Assembly: GCF_033118175.1 (NCBI RefSeq)
Contig: NC_083694.1
Location: 34,123,608-34,187,607, forward strand
Direction: 5' to 3'
DNA length: 64,000 nt
Origin: Dama dama
Taxonomy: Eukaryota > Chordata > Mammalia > Artiodactyla > Cervidae
Positions 23,001-29,834 of this stretch are shown one piece after another. The notes beneath the pieces are model-generated. The model saw only the letters and a program-made list of their open reading frames with translations. It was not told where the DNA came from and made no database searches. The translations under genes were made by a program, and so were the position numbers. The number at the start of each line of letters is the position of its first letter. Position 1 is the stretch's first letter.

Positions 23001-24889
23001 GAGGAGGGCAGGCCCTGGATATCACTTCAGCTGTTAACTTTCAAAGTGTACTGTGGGTCCCTTCAATGAACTCACCCCTTTACAAGACCCCTTCATTTAG
23101 GGCAGTGCCACCTTTATGTTTTACATGCTGGAATTTCCTAACAAAACTGGGACTTAAATGACAGTGCCTCTACTGGAGATTTAAAAAAGGAAAGCTTACT
23201 TGAAGAAGGCATGCTTGAAGGAGAAGGATGGCATTATTTATTCATGGCTCGGGAGGAAAGCCCAGTTTTATAAAAACAGAAATGTCAACCCACCTTTCCA
23301 TCTAATTTTAATCTTAGCAAATGAGAAAAGAGGATTATTTCTGAGTTGGCTCTTATTTTTCAGAATTCTTGAATAGAGCACATATGGGTTACCATTAGAA
23401 GTTCCATTTAGAACAAAAGTTGGGCCATTATTTTCAAGAAAATTAATGACCTTTCCTAGATTGGTTAGGGCAGTCATTCATTCTGCTGTCCTCAAGTGTT
23501 TGGTTATTATTTCAGCTGACAAAAGTGTACTTGTTTGGGCTACAAGTTTTAGTTTTCTTTTTCAGAAATAAAATTATTTACAAACTTACTGACCAACATG
23601 GGTTTTATTTTTAGCCTCCCAAGAATGAGTCCTTGGAGACTTACCCAGTGATGAAGTATAATCCATATGTCCTGCCTGTTCAGTGCACTGGCAAGGTAAG
23701 GAGATCTTCTGAGTTGCTGAGGGTGGGTGGGGGAGAGGGGAGAATAAATGAGATGGTTTTAAATTAGAGGTAAAATTTTAACATGGAAATAAGAAACACT
23801 GCTTCCAGGAATTAGTCTTAGCCAATTGAGTTGTAGGTACACTGGGTAAAACTTAATGAAACCATAAGATGTAACAAGAATAAAACTGTCAGTTTCTCCA
23901 CTGGAACAAGAAACAAATTTAATCAATTGGGATACTGGTTTAAAGATCTGAGAGGTGAACCAGCCCACACAAATGTTTCTCTAGCCCACGTTGTGCTAAA
24001 AACTTCAGGCCAATGTTTTTTTTTCCAATTGACAATTTTACACTGAAAAGTTGTTTCTTGTTTTTCTTTAAAAAAATAAAAATAAAAATATGAAGGTAAC
24101 CATCAATGTGTATTTCCTTTAAGTAGAATAAAAGGAATCTCCAAACAGTCCAATTTTATGTTAGCACCAAGAAAGGAAATGGCAACAAGAAAGGGCAAGG
24201 CAAATAGTTAAACTTTCAGAGATAATGTCATTGAGAATATCCACTGGACCCATACTGAAGAGTTTCTGACTTTTGGTGTTGGCTTTATTTCTAGAAGGTT
24301 GTGTTAGCTTGAAGAAATGCTTAATTGGCCTCTGCTGCAGCTTCCCATTTACAATGAGCACAGTCTCCTTTGAGGACCATTTCTCAAGGCTGCTATGGAT
24401 TAGGCTGCATATGTGTCAGATACAGTATATGTCAGATGTTGTCACATCCTCCAGTGGCTAATGTTCACCTCCTCCCGGAGCGGGCTTGAGCTGGCATCTT
24501 GGAGGATGACTGATGGTGTTCTAGAGACAGCTCTGTGGGACTGACAGTCTCATTTGTATGTGAGTACAAACAGTGATTCCCAGGATGTGAGCCATTAAAA
24601 TCTCATTTCCTCTCTGGTTTTTTAGCGAGACGAAGATAAGGAAAAAGTTGGAAGCATAGAGTACTTTGGACTGGGTGGCTACCCTGGTTTCCCTCTGCAG
24701 TATTATCCCTACTACGGCAAGCTTCTGCAGCCCAAGTACCTGCAGCCTCTCCTGGCCGTGCAGTTCACCAACCTCACCATGGACACTGAAATCCGCATAG
24801 AGTGTAAGGCGTACGGTGAGAACATTGGGTACAGTGAGAAAGACCGTTTTCAGGGACGCTTTGATGTAAAAATTGAAGTTAAGAGCTGA
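1910..24889 (+). CDS. ATP1B1: Na+/K+-transporting ATPase subunit beta-1 (six exons)
   Basis: The coding sequence joins 1910-2006, 6378-6506, 18748-18903, 20693-20877, 23615-23695 and 24626-24889: 912 nt, 303 codons plus TGA, the normal length for mammalian beta-1. The product is a type II membrane glycoprotein that pairs with the catalytic alpha subunit, supports its folding, exit to the plasma membrane and K+ affinity, and also mediates epithelial cell adhesion. Visible features are a short cytosolic N-terminus (residues 1-34), one membrane segment (about 35-62), and an ectodomain with six cysteines matching the known disulfides (126-149, 159-175, 213-276) and three N-glycosylation sequons (N158, N193, N265). 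The ATG sits in a strong Kozak context (GCCACCATGG). All junctions keep frame. Introns 1, 2, 3 and 5 are GT-AG; intron 4 is GC-AG. I recognise the protein family from its sequence; no search was run. Confidence 0.98.
2007..6377 (+). other. ATP1B1: ATP1B1 intron 1
   Basis: Phase-1 intron, GT-AG. The 5' end is still CpG-rich to about 2240. It is otherwise unusually free of obvious ruminant SINEs, which may reflect regulatory constraint (inference). It contains a perfect cAMP-response-element palindrome at 4890-4897, T-rich runs near 4314-4368 and 5059-5078, and a G/T-rich tract near 5567-5622. No exon-like open frame was found. Confidence 0.9.
4890..4897. promoter_or_regulatory. Perfect CRE palindrome in intron 1
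   Basis: TGACGTCA, the full consensus cAMP-response element, is present about 3 kb downstream of the ATP1B1 start codon. CREB/ATF proteins bind this site in general. Occupancy here is unknown, and CpG-containing octamers are rarer than chance in such AT-rich intronic DNA. Confidence 0.4.
6378..6506 (+). CDS. ATP1B1: ATP1B1 coding exon 2 (membrane segment)
   Basis: Begins after a TTGCAG acceptor and encodes the rest of Phe33 to the first base of Gly76. It carries the single hydrophobic helix ([18 protein letters not shown] and onward), including Cys45 near its cytosolic side, then the start of the ectodomain up to VAPPG. The donor is GTAAAA at 6507, weaker than the other GT donors of this gene. 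Confidence 0.97.
9610..9800 (+). repeat. MIR-type SINE, diverged
   Basis: Contains the characteristic MIR core order: acttaacctc, agcctcagtt, then tcatctataaaatggg, followed by a diverged tail ending near the aactggctgt-like stretch. MIRs are ancient tRNA-derived mammalian SINEs. Edges are approximate. Confidence 0.6.
9920..10065 (+). mobile_element. BovA-type SINE, 5'-truncated
   Basis: Sequence of the form gggaagatcccctggagaag, ccactccagtattcctgcctg and ccatggacagagg..cctg is the BovB-derived part of the ruminant BovA/Bov-tA SINE. The tRNA-related head is missing. The tail runs into an AACAA-rich end. Confidence 0.85.
12603..12641. repeat. (GT)n microsatellite at SINE end
   Basis: Two GT tracts (about 12604-12620 and 12632-12641) are separated by a short GC-rich spacer. 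They abut the tail of the inverted BovA SINE that follows, a common position for microsatellites seeded by SINE tails. Confidence 0.85.
12642..12848 (-). mobile_element. Bov-tA/BovA SINE (minus orientation)
   Basis: Reads on the + strand as the reverse complement of a full BovA unit, from the tagtgtccaactctgtgacc block to the terminal ccaccagggaagccc, which is the reverse complement of the tRNA-like head GGGCTTCCCTGGTGG. Several short open frames on both strands here are carried by the SINE only. Confidence 0.92.
13858..14050 (-). mobile_element. Bov-tA/BovA SINE (minus orientation)
   Basis: A complete diverged unit ending with ccaccagggaagcccc at 14036-14050. The internal blocks tgtccatggaattctccag, actggag and tctccaggggat match the ruminant SINE in reverse orientation. 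Confidence 0.9.
16982..17189 (+). mobile_element. Bov-tA/BovA SINE (plus orientation)
   Basis: Near-complete copy starting at the tRNA-like head gggcttcccttgtagctcag and ending with gtcacaagagtcagacacga and a short CCACCA-rich tail. It is among the less diverged copies in the window. Confidence 0.93.
17275..17460 (+). mobile_element. MER5A-like hAT DNA-transposon remnant
   Basis: Starts with a cagtagttctcaaacc block like the MER5A (hAT-Charlie) terminus, followed by diverged gattccccagttgc, ggcaggtccc and tctgcaaggttgcac blocks in the expected order. Old non-autonomous DNA transposon; assignment is by memory of the consensus. Confidence 0.55.
17509..17693. repeat. Long imperfect inverted-repeat element (MITE-like)
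   Basis: The left half (agggttgctagattaac, then aaatacaggatgccca, gaacttcaggtaaacca, aatttttta) is matched in reverse complement by the right half (ggacatacttgtata, tttatctgaaaataaag, tttatattttatctggcag). The whole is a palindromic element of about 185 bp, as expected of an old non-autonomous DNA transposon. I cannot name the family with confidence. Confidence 0.6.
18147..18370 (+). repeat. MIR-type SINE
   Basis: Recognisable MIR core: gaacaggctttagagta, gcctgggttggaattccgg, ttccaccacttcctctgtgac and ttgggccaggtacttaacc, followed by a diverged tail. Edges approximate. Confidence 0.72.
18412..18535 (-). mobile_element. Cetartiodactyl tRNA-derived SINE (minus)
   Basis: Reads tttttggctgcacactgcag, gggaccttagttccctg, ggaattgaacccacag and ccactggggaagtc, the reverse complement of the tRNA-Glu-like SINE that starts GGGACTTCCCTGGTGG. 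This is a different family from the BovA copies because it lacks the BovB-derived body. Confidence 0.85.
18544..18712. repeat. 82-bp tandem duplication upstream of ATP1B1 exon 3
   Basis: Copy 1 is at 18544-18625 and copy 2 at 18626-18712. Both start tttctttttagc and both contain agtatcttggttga and actcatga. Copy 2 has lost one internal TTCTGC-type hexamer and gained about 11 bp (gcctccccact region) near its end. Each copy starts with a pyrimidine tract followed by AG, resembling a 3' splice acceptor. The array ends 35 bp before the true exon 3 acceptor. Confidence 0.85.
18748..18903 (+). CDS. ATP1B1: ATP1B1 coding exon 3
   Basis: Starts after CTAG at 18744-18747 and encodes residues 76-127 plus the first base of codon 128. 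It begins [20 protein letters not shown] and ends MIFEDCG, with Cys126, the first cysteine of the 126-149 disulfide. The donor is GTAAGT at 18904. The split codon A + AT yields Asn128. Confidence 0.97.
18904..20692 (+). other. ATP1B1: ATP1B1 intron 3
   Basis: Phase-1 intron, GT-AG. It contains T runs near 19032-19053, an AT dinucleotide tract at about 19893-19916 with alternating TATATG sequence after it, and otherwise unremarkable AT-rich sequence. No SINE of ruminant type is visible. Confidence 0.92.
20693..20877 (+). CDS. ATP1B1: ATP1B1 coding exon 4
   Basis: Starts after TTTTCAG and encodes residues 128-189: [10 protein letters not shown] through FKPK. It holds Cys149, Cys159 and Cys175 and the N-glycosylation sequon N158-C-S. 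It ends at AAG followed by GCAAGT instead of GTAAGT. An open frame continues past the exon into the intron for about 26 codons, so a transcript failing to splice here would end in a short unrelated tail. Confidence 0.96.
20878..20883 (+). promoter_or_regulatory. ATP1B1: Non-canonical GC splice donor of intron 4
   Basis: AAG|GCAAGT at the exon 4 boundary. The exon end is fixed by protein continuity: exon 4 ends FKPK and exon 5 starts PPKNES in the same frame. No GT nearby would preserve the reading frame and known sequence. Apart from the C, every base fits the U1-binding consensus, as is typical of GC-AG introns. Confidence 0.9.
22000..22211 (-). mobile_element. Bov-tA/BovA SINE (minus orientation)
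   Basis: Starts with ggtggtggtttagtcactca, continues with tgaccaactctctgtaaccc and ends in gccaccagggaagtc. It has a T-run (about 22178-22187) where the consensus reads tctttacc. It lies within intron 4 of ATP1B1. Confidence 0.93.
23615..23695 (+). CDS. ATP1B1: ATP1B1 coding exon 5
   Basis: 81 nt, exactly 27 codons, residues 190-216: [20 protein letters not shown] and on to QCTGK. It carries the sequon N193-E-S and Cys213 of the last disulfide. Phase 0 at both ends, so skipping it would remove 27 residues without a frameshift. The donor is GTAAGG. Confidence 0.97.
23696..24625 (+). other. ATP1B1: ATP1B1 intron 5
   Basis: Phase-0 intron, GT-AG, with a GGTTTTTTAG acceptor. Mostly AT-rich, with an A/T-rich stretch near 24065-24092. 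No repeat of known family is evident. Confidence 0.93.
24626..24889 (+). CDS. ATP1B1: ATP1B1 coding exon 6 (C-terminus)
   Basis: Encodes residues 217-303 and the TGA stop at 24887-24889. It includes [20 protein letters not shown], the third sequon N265-L-T, Cys276, and the conserved C-terminal DVKIEVKS. This segment forms much of the immunoglobulin-like ectodomain fold that contacts the alpha subunit. Confidence 0.98.
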   Translation, partial: RDEDKEKVGSIEYFGLGGYPGFPLQYYPYYGKLLQPKYLQPLLAVQFTNLTMDTEIRIECKAYGENIGYSEKDRFQGRFDVKIEVKS

Positions 24890-25316
24890 TCACAAGCACA
24901 CATCTTTCCCACTAGCCATTTAAAAAAGTTAAAAAAAAAAAGATACAAAAACCTACTAGTCTTGAACAAACTGTCATACGTATGGGACCTACACTTAATC
25001 TATATGCTTTACACTAGCTTTCTGCATTTAATAGGTTAGAATGTAAATTTAAAGTGTAGCAATAGCAACAAAATATTTATTCTACTGTAAATGACAAAAG
25101 ACAAAATAAAAATTGAGCCTTGGGACGTGCCCATTTTTACTGTAAATTATGATTCCATAACTGACTTGTAGTACGCAGTGTTTCTGACCCTTAAGTATTG
25201 CTGCCTTGTGTATTTTATTTAGTGTACAGTACTAGGTGCACACCCTGGTCATTTTTCAAGCCATGTTTTATCGTATCCGTTTTCTACTTTATGTGAGCAA
25301 GGTTTGCTGTCCAAGG

Positions 25317-25324
25317 TGTAAATA
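25317..25324 (+). promoter_or_regulatory. Pumilio response element in ATP1B1 3'UTR
   Basis: TGTAAATA fits the UGUANAUA consensus bound by PUM1/PUM2, which usually destabilise or repress mRNAs. It is a single exact match; binding is not shown. Confidence 0.45.
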
Positions 25325-25333
25325 TTCAATGGG

Positions 25334-25339
25334 AATAAA
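25334..25339 (+). terminator. ATP1B1: Poly(A) signal, proximal ATP1B1 isoform
   Basis: AATAAA about 445 nt after the stop codon, followed by a T/G-rich stretch (tacctttttttttc, tttgggtttgg), the expected downstream element. An earlier AATAAA at 25105-25110 is followed by less convincing sequence. Confidence 0.7.
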
Positions 25340-25849
25340 ACTGGCATGGTACCTTTTTTTTCTTCCTCTTTGGGTTTGGCTCTTTCAAATATAACGGCCC
25401 ATCGATGAGCGTTTTTAACACACTCCATAGTCCTTTCCTGTGGTGTTAGGTCTTCTCTTTTTTTCCTCCTGGGTCCGGGTGGGGGTGGGGTGGGCTGCCA
25501 TGGGGGAACTGCCCTTTAAACTCTAAGTGTCACTATGGAAACACACGCAGAGGTGATGGGTGGCGTTGTGCTTTGTCCTGAATGCCGTCTTGACTTCTCC
25601 TTCCCCGTCCTCCAGTCCGTTCTGAAACTGTGGGTGAGATCCGGAGCGCCCATCACTTTGGCTAGTGATAGGGCCGATTCATTTGCTTTGTACCTTTTCT
25701 TTCACTTTCCTTTTTTCCTTTCTCTGGAGGCATCACATGCTGGTGCTGTGTCTTTATGAATGTTTTAACCATTTTCATGGTGGAAGAATTTTATATTTAT
25801 GCAGTTGTACAATTTTATTTTTTTCTGCAAGAAAAAGTGTAATGTATGA

Positions 25850-25890
25850 AATAAACCAAAGTCACTTGTTTGAAAATAAATCTTTATTTT
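25850..25890. terminator. Convergent poly(A) signals of ATP1B1 (+) and NME7 (-)
   Basis: On the + strand AATAAA occurs at 25850-25855 and 25875-25880. On the - strand AATAAA occurs at 25883-25888. The core is an inverted repeat: AAAATAAA (25873-25880), TC, TTTATTTT (25883-25890). Each strand therefore carries a poly(A) hexamer within 2-3 bp of the other, and cleavage 10-30 nt beyond each would make the two mRNAs overlap. Confidence 0.8.
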
Positions 25891-26122
25891 GGACTTTATA
25901 AAAAGCAATGCAGTACCCCATAGACTGATGTTGAATGTTGTCTACAGTGCAAAAATCCATGTTCTAACATATGTCATAATTGCCAGGAGTACAGTGCTCT
26001 TGTTGATCTTGTATTCAGTCAGGTTAAAACAATGGACAATAAAAGAATGAACACATTCCTCATGTGCGTGATTCACTCTTGTCTAAATGCCCCAACCTGT
26101 GACTGCTTTACTTTCTACACTG
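25865..26122 (-). other. NME7: NME7 3' untranslated region (inferred)
   Basis: Extends on the - strand from the TAG stop to the region after the minus-strand AATAAA (25883-25888). The end is estimated. A second minus-strand AATAAA is not evident in between. The length of about 250 nt is short but ordinary. Confidence 0.7.
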
Positions 26123-26155
26123 CTAGTTATCCAAGATCTTGAAGAAATACTGAAC
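26123..26155 (-). CDS. NME7: NME7 last coding exon (partial gene, C-terminus)
   Basis: The minus strand reads VQYFFKILDN and then TAG at 26125-26123. This is the C-terminal decapeptide I recognise from mammalian NME7, a nucleoside diphosphate kinase family protein with tandem NDK domains, linked to the gamma-tubulin ring complex and ciliary microtubules. It is preceded on the minus strand by a good acceptor (TTTTTGTCTTTCAG, 26169-26156). Known mammalian gene order also places NME7 tail to tail next to ATP1B1. Only 33 coding bases of this gene are in the window. I looked for the preceding exon (the segment before LLE|VQYFF) and did not find it up to 64000. Identification rests on ten residues, the splice site and gene order; a search would confirm it. 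Confidence 0.88.
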   Translation of the reverse strand, partial: VQYFFKILDN

Positions 26156-26454
26156 CTGAAAGACAAAAATGTGATTTCATTAGTTCCTATGGAAGTTTGG
26201 CCTTTTCCATCCAACAGAAGCCAAGAGCTGGGTCAGGACCCTGGACACTGGACATCAAGGTGCACACCCCTTCCTGTGAGATAACCAGGTTAATTGGAGG
26301 CAGAGACTCAATGCAGTTTTAAAGTTCAAGTTTAGAAATATTCTGCAGTGATACTCAGTTTAGAAAACATGAAATTTTGGTTCCTGCTAGTGCTTCACAA
26401 GGTACAGCTGTTTAAAAAAAGTCAAGGTTGTTATTACTTGAGTTTAAAAAAAGT

Positions 26455-27365
26455 GATGCTAGCAATCAAAAAATGGACAGAAAATGTACATAGACGTTTC
26501 TCCAAAGAAAATGTACAGATGAGCATAGGCACATGAAAAAATGCTCAGTGTCGCTAATTATTAGAGAAATGCAAATCAAAACTACAATAAGGTACCATCA
26601 CATACCAGTCAGAATGGCCATCTTTAAGTCTACAAAAAACAAATGCTGGAATGTGTGTGGAGAAAACGGAACTCTGTTGGTTGGAATGTTCATTGGTGCA
26701 GCTACTATGTAGAACAGTATGGAGGTTTCTCAAAAAACTAAAAGCTACTATATGATCCAGCAGTCCCACTCCTGGGAATATATCCTGATGAAACTATAAT
26801 TTGAAAAGACACATGCACCCATATCTTCAGAGCAGCACTAGTCACAATAGCCAAGATATGGACGCAACCTAAATGTCCTTCAAGAGATGAATGAAAAAGA
26901 AGATATGGTATATATATGTATACACAGACACACACACACACAAATGAAATATTACTCAGCCATAAAAGGAACATAATGCCATTTGCAGCAACATGGATGG
27001 ACCTAGAGATTATCATACTAAGTAAGTCTGACAGACAAATGTATCATTTATATATGGATTATATATATGGATTATCTATATGGATATATGGATTCCACAT
27101 TTATATGTGGAATCTAAAATAGAACATAAATCAACTTACCTATAAAACAGAAACAGACTCAGAGAACAGACTTGTGTTTGCTAAGGGGTGATGGAGCAGG
27201 GGAGGGATGGATTGGGAGTTGAGATTATCAGATGCAAACTATTGTATATAGTATGGATAAATAACAAGTTCCTAATGTATAGCACAGGGAACTATATTCA
27301 ATATCCTGTGATAAACCATAATGGAAAAGAATATGAAAATAATATATATATAACTGAAAAAACTA
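26455..27365 (+). mobile_element. L1 LINE 3' end (ORF2 end and 3'UTR)
   Basis: Sequence such as gacgtttctccaaagaaaatg, agagaaatgcaaatcaaaac, ggaatgtgtgtggaga and atgtccttcaagagatgaatg is the C-terminal end of L1 ORF2. It is followed by the artiodactyl 3'UTR (agcacagggaactatattca, cataatggaaaagaat). It is full of stops and frameshifts. A (CA)n at 26926-26942 and a TATATGGAT-type array at 27050-27092 have grown inside it. Confidence 0.9.
27050..27092. repeat. TATATGGAT-type short tandem array
   Basis: Four to five copies of a 9-14 bp unit ending in atggat, embedded in the L1 3'UTR just before the ttatatgtggaatctaaaat motif of that element. Confidence 0.75.
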
Positions 27366-27450
27366 GCATGTGCCAAAAAAAGTTGAGGTTCAATAAATTA
27401 AGGTTTATACCCTGGTTTTCAGTTCATGGTTTGGCCTAAGTCCTTCTTTA

Positions 27451-27773
27451 AGTGAAAATGAAAGAAAGTGCAGGTCACTCAGTTGTGTCCGACTCTTTGT
27501 GACCCCATGGACGATACAGTCCATGGAATTCTCCAGGCCAGAATACTGGAGTGGGTAGCCTTTCCCTTCTTCAGGGGATCTTCCCAACTCTGGGATAGAA
27601 CCCAGGTGTCCTGCATTGCAGGCAGATTCTTTACCAGCTGAGCCACAAGGGAAGCCCAGGAATACTGCAGTGGGTAGCCTATCCCTTCTCCCGCAGATCT
27701 GGATCTAGGAATTGAACCGGGGTCTCCTGCATTGCAGGCAGATTCTTAACCAACTGAGCTATCAGGGAAGCCC
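27451..27773 (-). mobile_element. Composite BovA2-type SINE (dimer), minus
   Basis: Two consecutive BovA units in minus orientation, one at 27451-27658 and a partial one at 27659-27773, each ending with the gggaagccc head. The pair is flanked by near-identical 13-mers aagtccttcttta (27438-27450) and aagtccttattta (27774-27786), so it inserted as a single dimeric unit. Confidence 0.88.
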
Positions 27774-27786
27774 AAGTCCTTATTTA

Positions 27787-29764
27787 GCCATATATTTAAA
27801 AATTAGCCTTAGAGTGAAAGAAAGTGAAAATGAGCTTTCAGAAAAACATTCTCTAGGTATAACTGAGCTAAAGATTTAAGTATCACTTAACCTGCATGGG
27901 AAATACCCAAACCAAAGTCTTGATATCATGTTTCAGAAAGTAGAAATCTTTCACAAAACCTGTGCAACCACAACTCACACCAACCATTCCTGCCTTCAGG
28001 CTGGTCCTGAGAAGTCCTTTGGTACGAAGCTGGGCTCCCTCTTACAGAGAGACAGACCGAGAGGCCCATAGCCATTTCTGTGATATTACAGCTTGTTCAG
28101 AAATAGCAGTAAGAGCTTAAATTCCCACCTTATTGTCCCATTTTTATTATCCTGCCAATCTGCCTCTCTTGTTTATTCTTTAAAAATACTACCTGAGACT
28201 TTGCTATCTCTAGAGCAGCAAATCGTGTGATGGCAAATGAATACCAGAGGAAATAGTGGGAAATGGCACAACTGCCTAGATGCAAAGGTTTAAGGGGCCC
28301 TCCTTAACAACTGATGAAATTCTGCAGAATCCATAAGTGGACAACATACTTCATAAAGCTGGGTTTCTCAAAACGCAACCCCCATATACATTGAAATAGA
28401 AGGTATTTTATATTTTTAACAGAGGATGGTCTGTCTTGATGAAACTGAGTCTTAAATGTGTGATGTGTATGAACAAGAAGGGGAGAATGGCTCTACGTCT
28501 GAGGAAAAGGGAGTATTTATTCAAATTGGAAGGTAGTTTGTATTTTTGAGACTGTTCTCAGGTCTCAACCCCCTGCTTTCATATGAACCTTGTGCCTTCT
28601 CTTCTAAGATGCTGTGTGTATGTTCATGTATATGTGTGCATGTGCACCCAAGTATGTGTGTGTGCAGAGATGCCTATTCCTTCCTTCAAGATTCTATGCA
28701 AATCTTGCTTCCCTGTAATCTCTCCAGATGGTGCTAATCTATTCCCTAGCCATGAGAGTGGTTAAATCTCCAATGGGAGACTGGGAGCGTGGTTAGTGTT
28801 GACTCGGTGGATATTTGCTGGTGCCAAGTACTCTCCTAACTGCTACAGAAAGACCCATGAGTGACCCTCTGCAGCTCACATTCTAGTATTAATTAAGCAC
28901 TGAAGTGCTTGCTTATTTCTGGAACTCTTGTTTCTATACATTTATCATGAATTTCTCACCTTGTATTATTAGGTGACACATTTCTTGGGTATAGGGACAG
29001 TGCCTTCTACTTTTTGGGATTTTCTTATATCCTGGACAGGGTTTTCATATAAATCCAGTAAATCAAATATTGAATTCCTCACCAAAAAATACAAAAGGAA
29101 TGAGTTTTTAAAATGCGTTGTTTCTCAAATGTGTGCTGAGTAACACTTGGAATCAAAAGGACTGGAAGCTACGGAATAGAGGAAAAGGGATTCTTTTTTG
29201 TTTCTTTCTTTACTTTTTTTTTTTTTTTCAATCTATCATATTCCCTGAAGGAAAGTTTCACTGTGGTGCTAGTATGACTTCAACCCAGGTTAATCCCCTT
29301 TCAAATAAAGGGAGAGTGGCCTGGGGCTCAGAACCTTTGGCAAGCAATATCATCTAGCTAGAATTTAATAACTTTTGCTTTCATTGTATTTATTACCTTC
29401 AATTAAGTACAAGTAATCCTAGTTTCCCACTTAACAGCAAATAAATATTTCCATAATGGAAATCAATGCATTCAAGTATCACAGTGAATGTACTTAAAAA
29501 TAGTAAATATAATTTAAGGTGGTATTCAGATAACCTAAAACTCATGAAGGTAAAAAAGGCCACCTAGAAGACAGGGACTTTTACCCTAAAATACAGCATT
29601 AACAGAAGTCAAGGTTTTCAGTTCTGTACCTGTCTGGGCAAAATCTAATTTGAATCTATTGTTTTAGAACAATAGCATGCCCTGTCTGCTCAGGCTGCAC
29701 TTATTACCAGAGGGAAACGCTCCAACTCCAAATTAAAAACATTATCAGCGATCAGAGATGAAAA
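27787..29764. other. No recognised feature
   Basis: Nearly 2 kb of diverged sequence in which I recognise no ruminant element and no exon. Minor features are a GT-rich patch near 28614-28662 and a T run near 29214-29229. Confidence 0.5.
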
Positions 29765-29834
29765 TCCAGTCTTTCAAAGTCCAGTCTTTCAAAGCCCAGT
29801 CTTTCAAAATCCAGTCTTTCAAAGTCTTTCAAAC
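29765..29834. repeat. 15-bp minisatellite, 4 copies
   Basis: Unit TCCAGTCTTTCAAAG at 29765-29779, 29780-29794, 29795-29809 (cccagtctttcaaaa) and 29810-29824, plus a partial tctttcaaac to 29834. Copies are 87-100% identical, suggesting recent expansion. Confidence 0.92.

Larger units (their letters stand above)
20878..23614 (+). other. ATP1B1: ATP1B1 intron 4 (GC-AG)
   Basis: Phase-0 intron with GC donor and a TTTTAG acceptor. It includes a poly(A) run near 21273-21289 and an inverted BovA SINE at 22000-22211. The segments 21300-21990 and 22220-23600 show nothing I can assign with confidence. Confidence 0.92.
24890..25895 (+). other. ATP1B1: ATP1B1 3' untranslated region
   Basis: About 1 kb with four AATAAA signals at 25105-25110, 25334-25339, 25850-25855 and 25875-25880, consistent with the alternative polyadenylation known for this gene. 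A Pumilio-type element TGTAAATA is at 25317-25324, just before the second signal and therefore retained in all but the shortest form. A G-rich tract lies at 25475-25497. The 3' end is estimated from the last signals. Confidence 0.85.
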
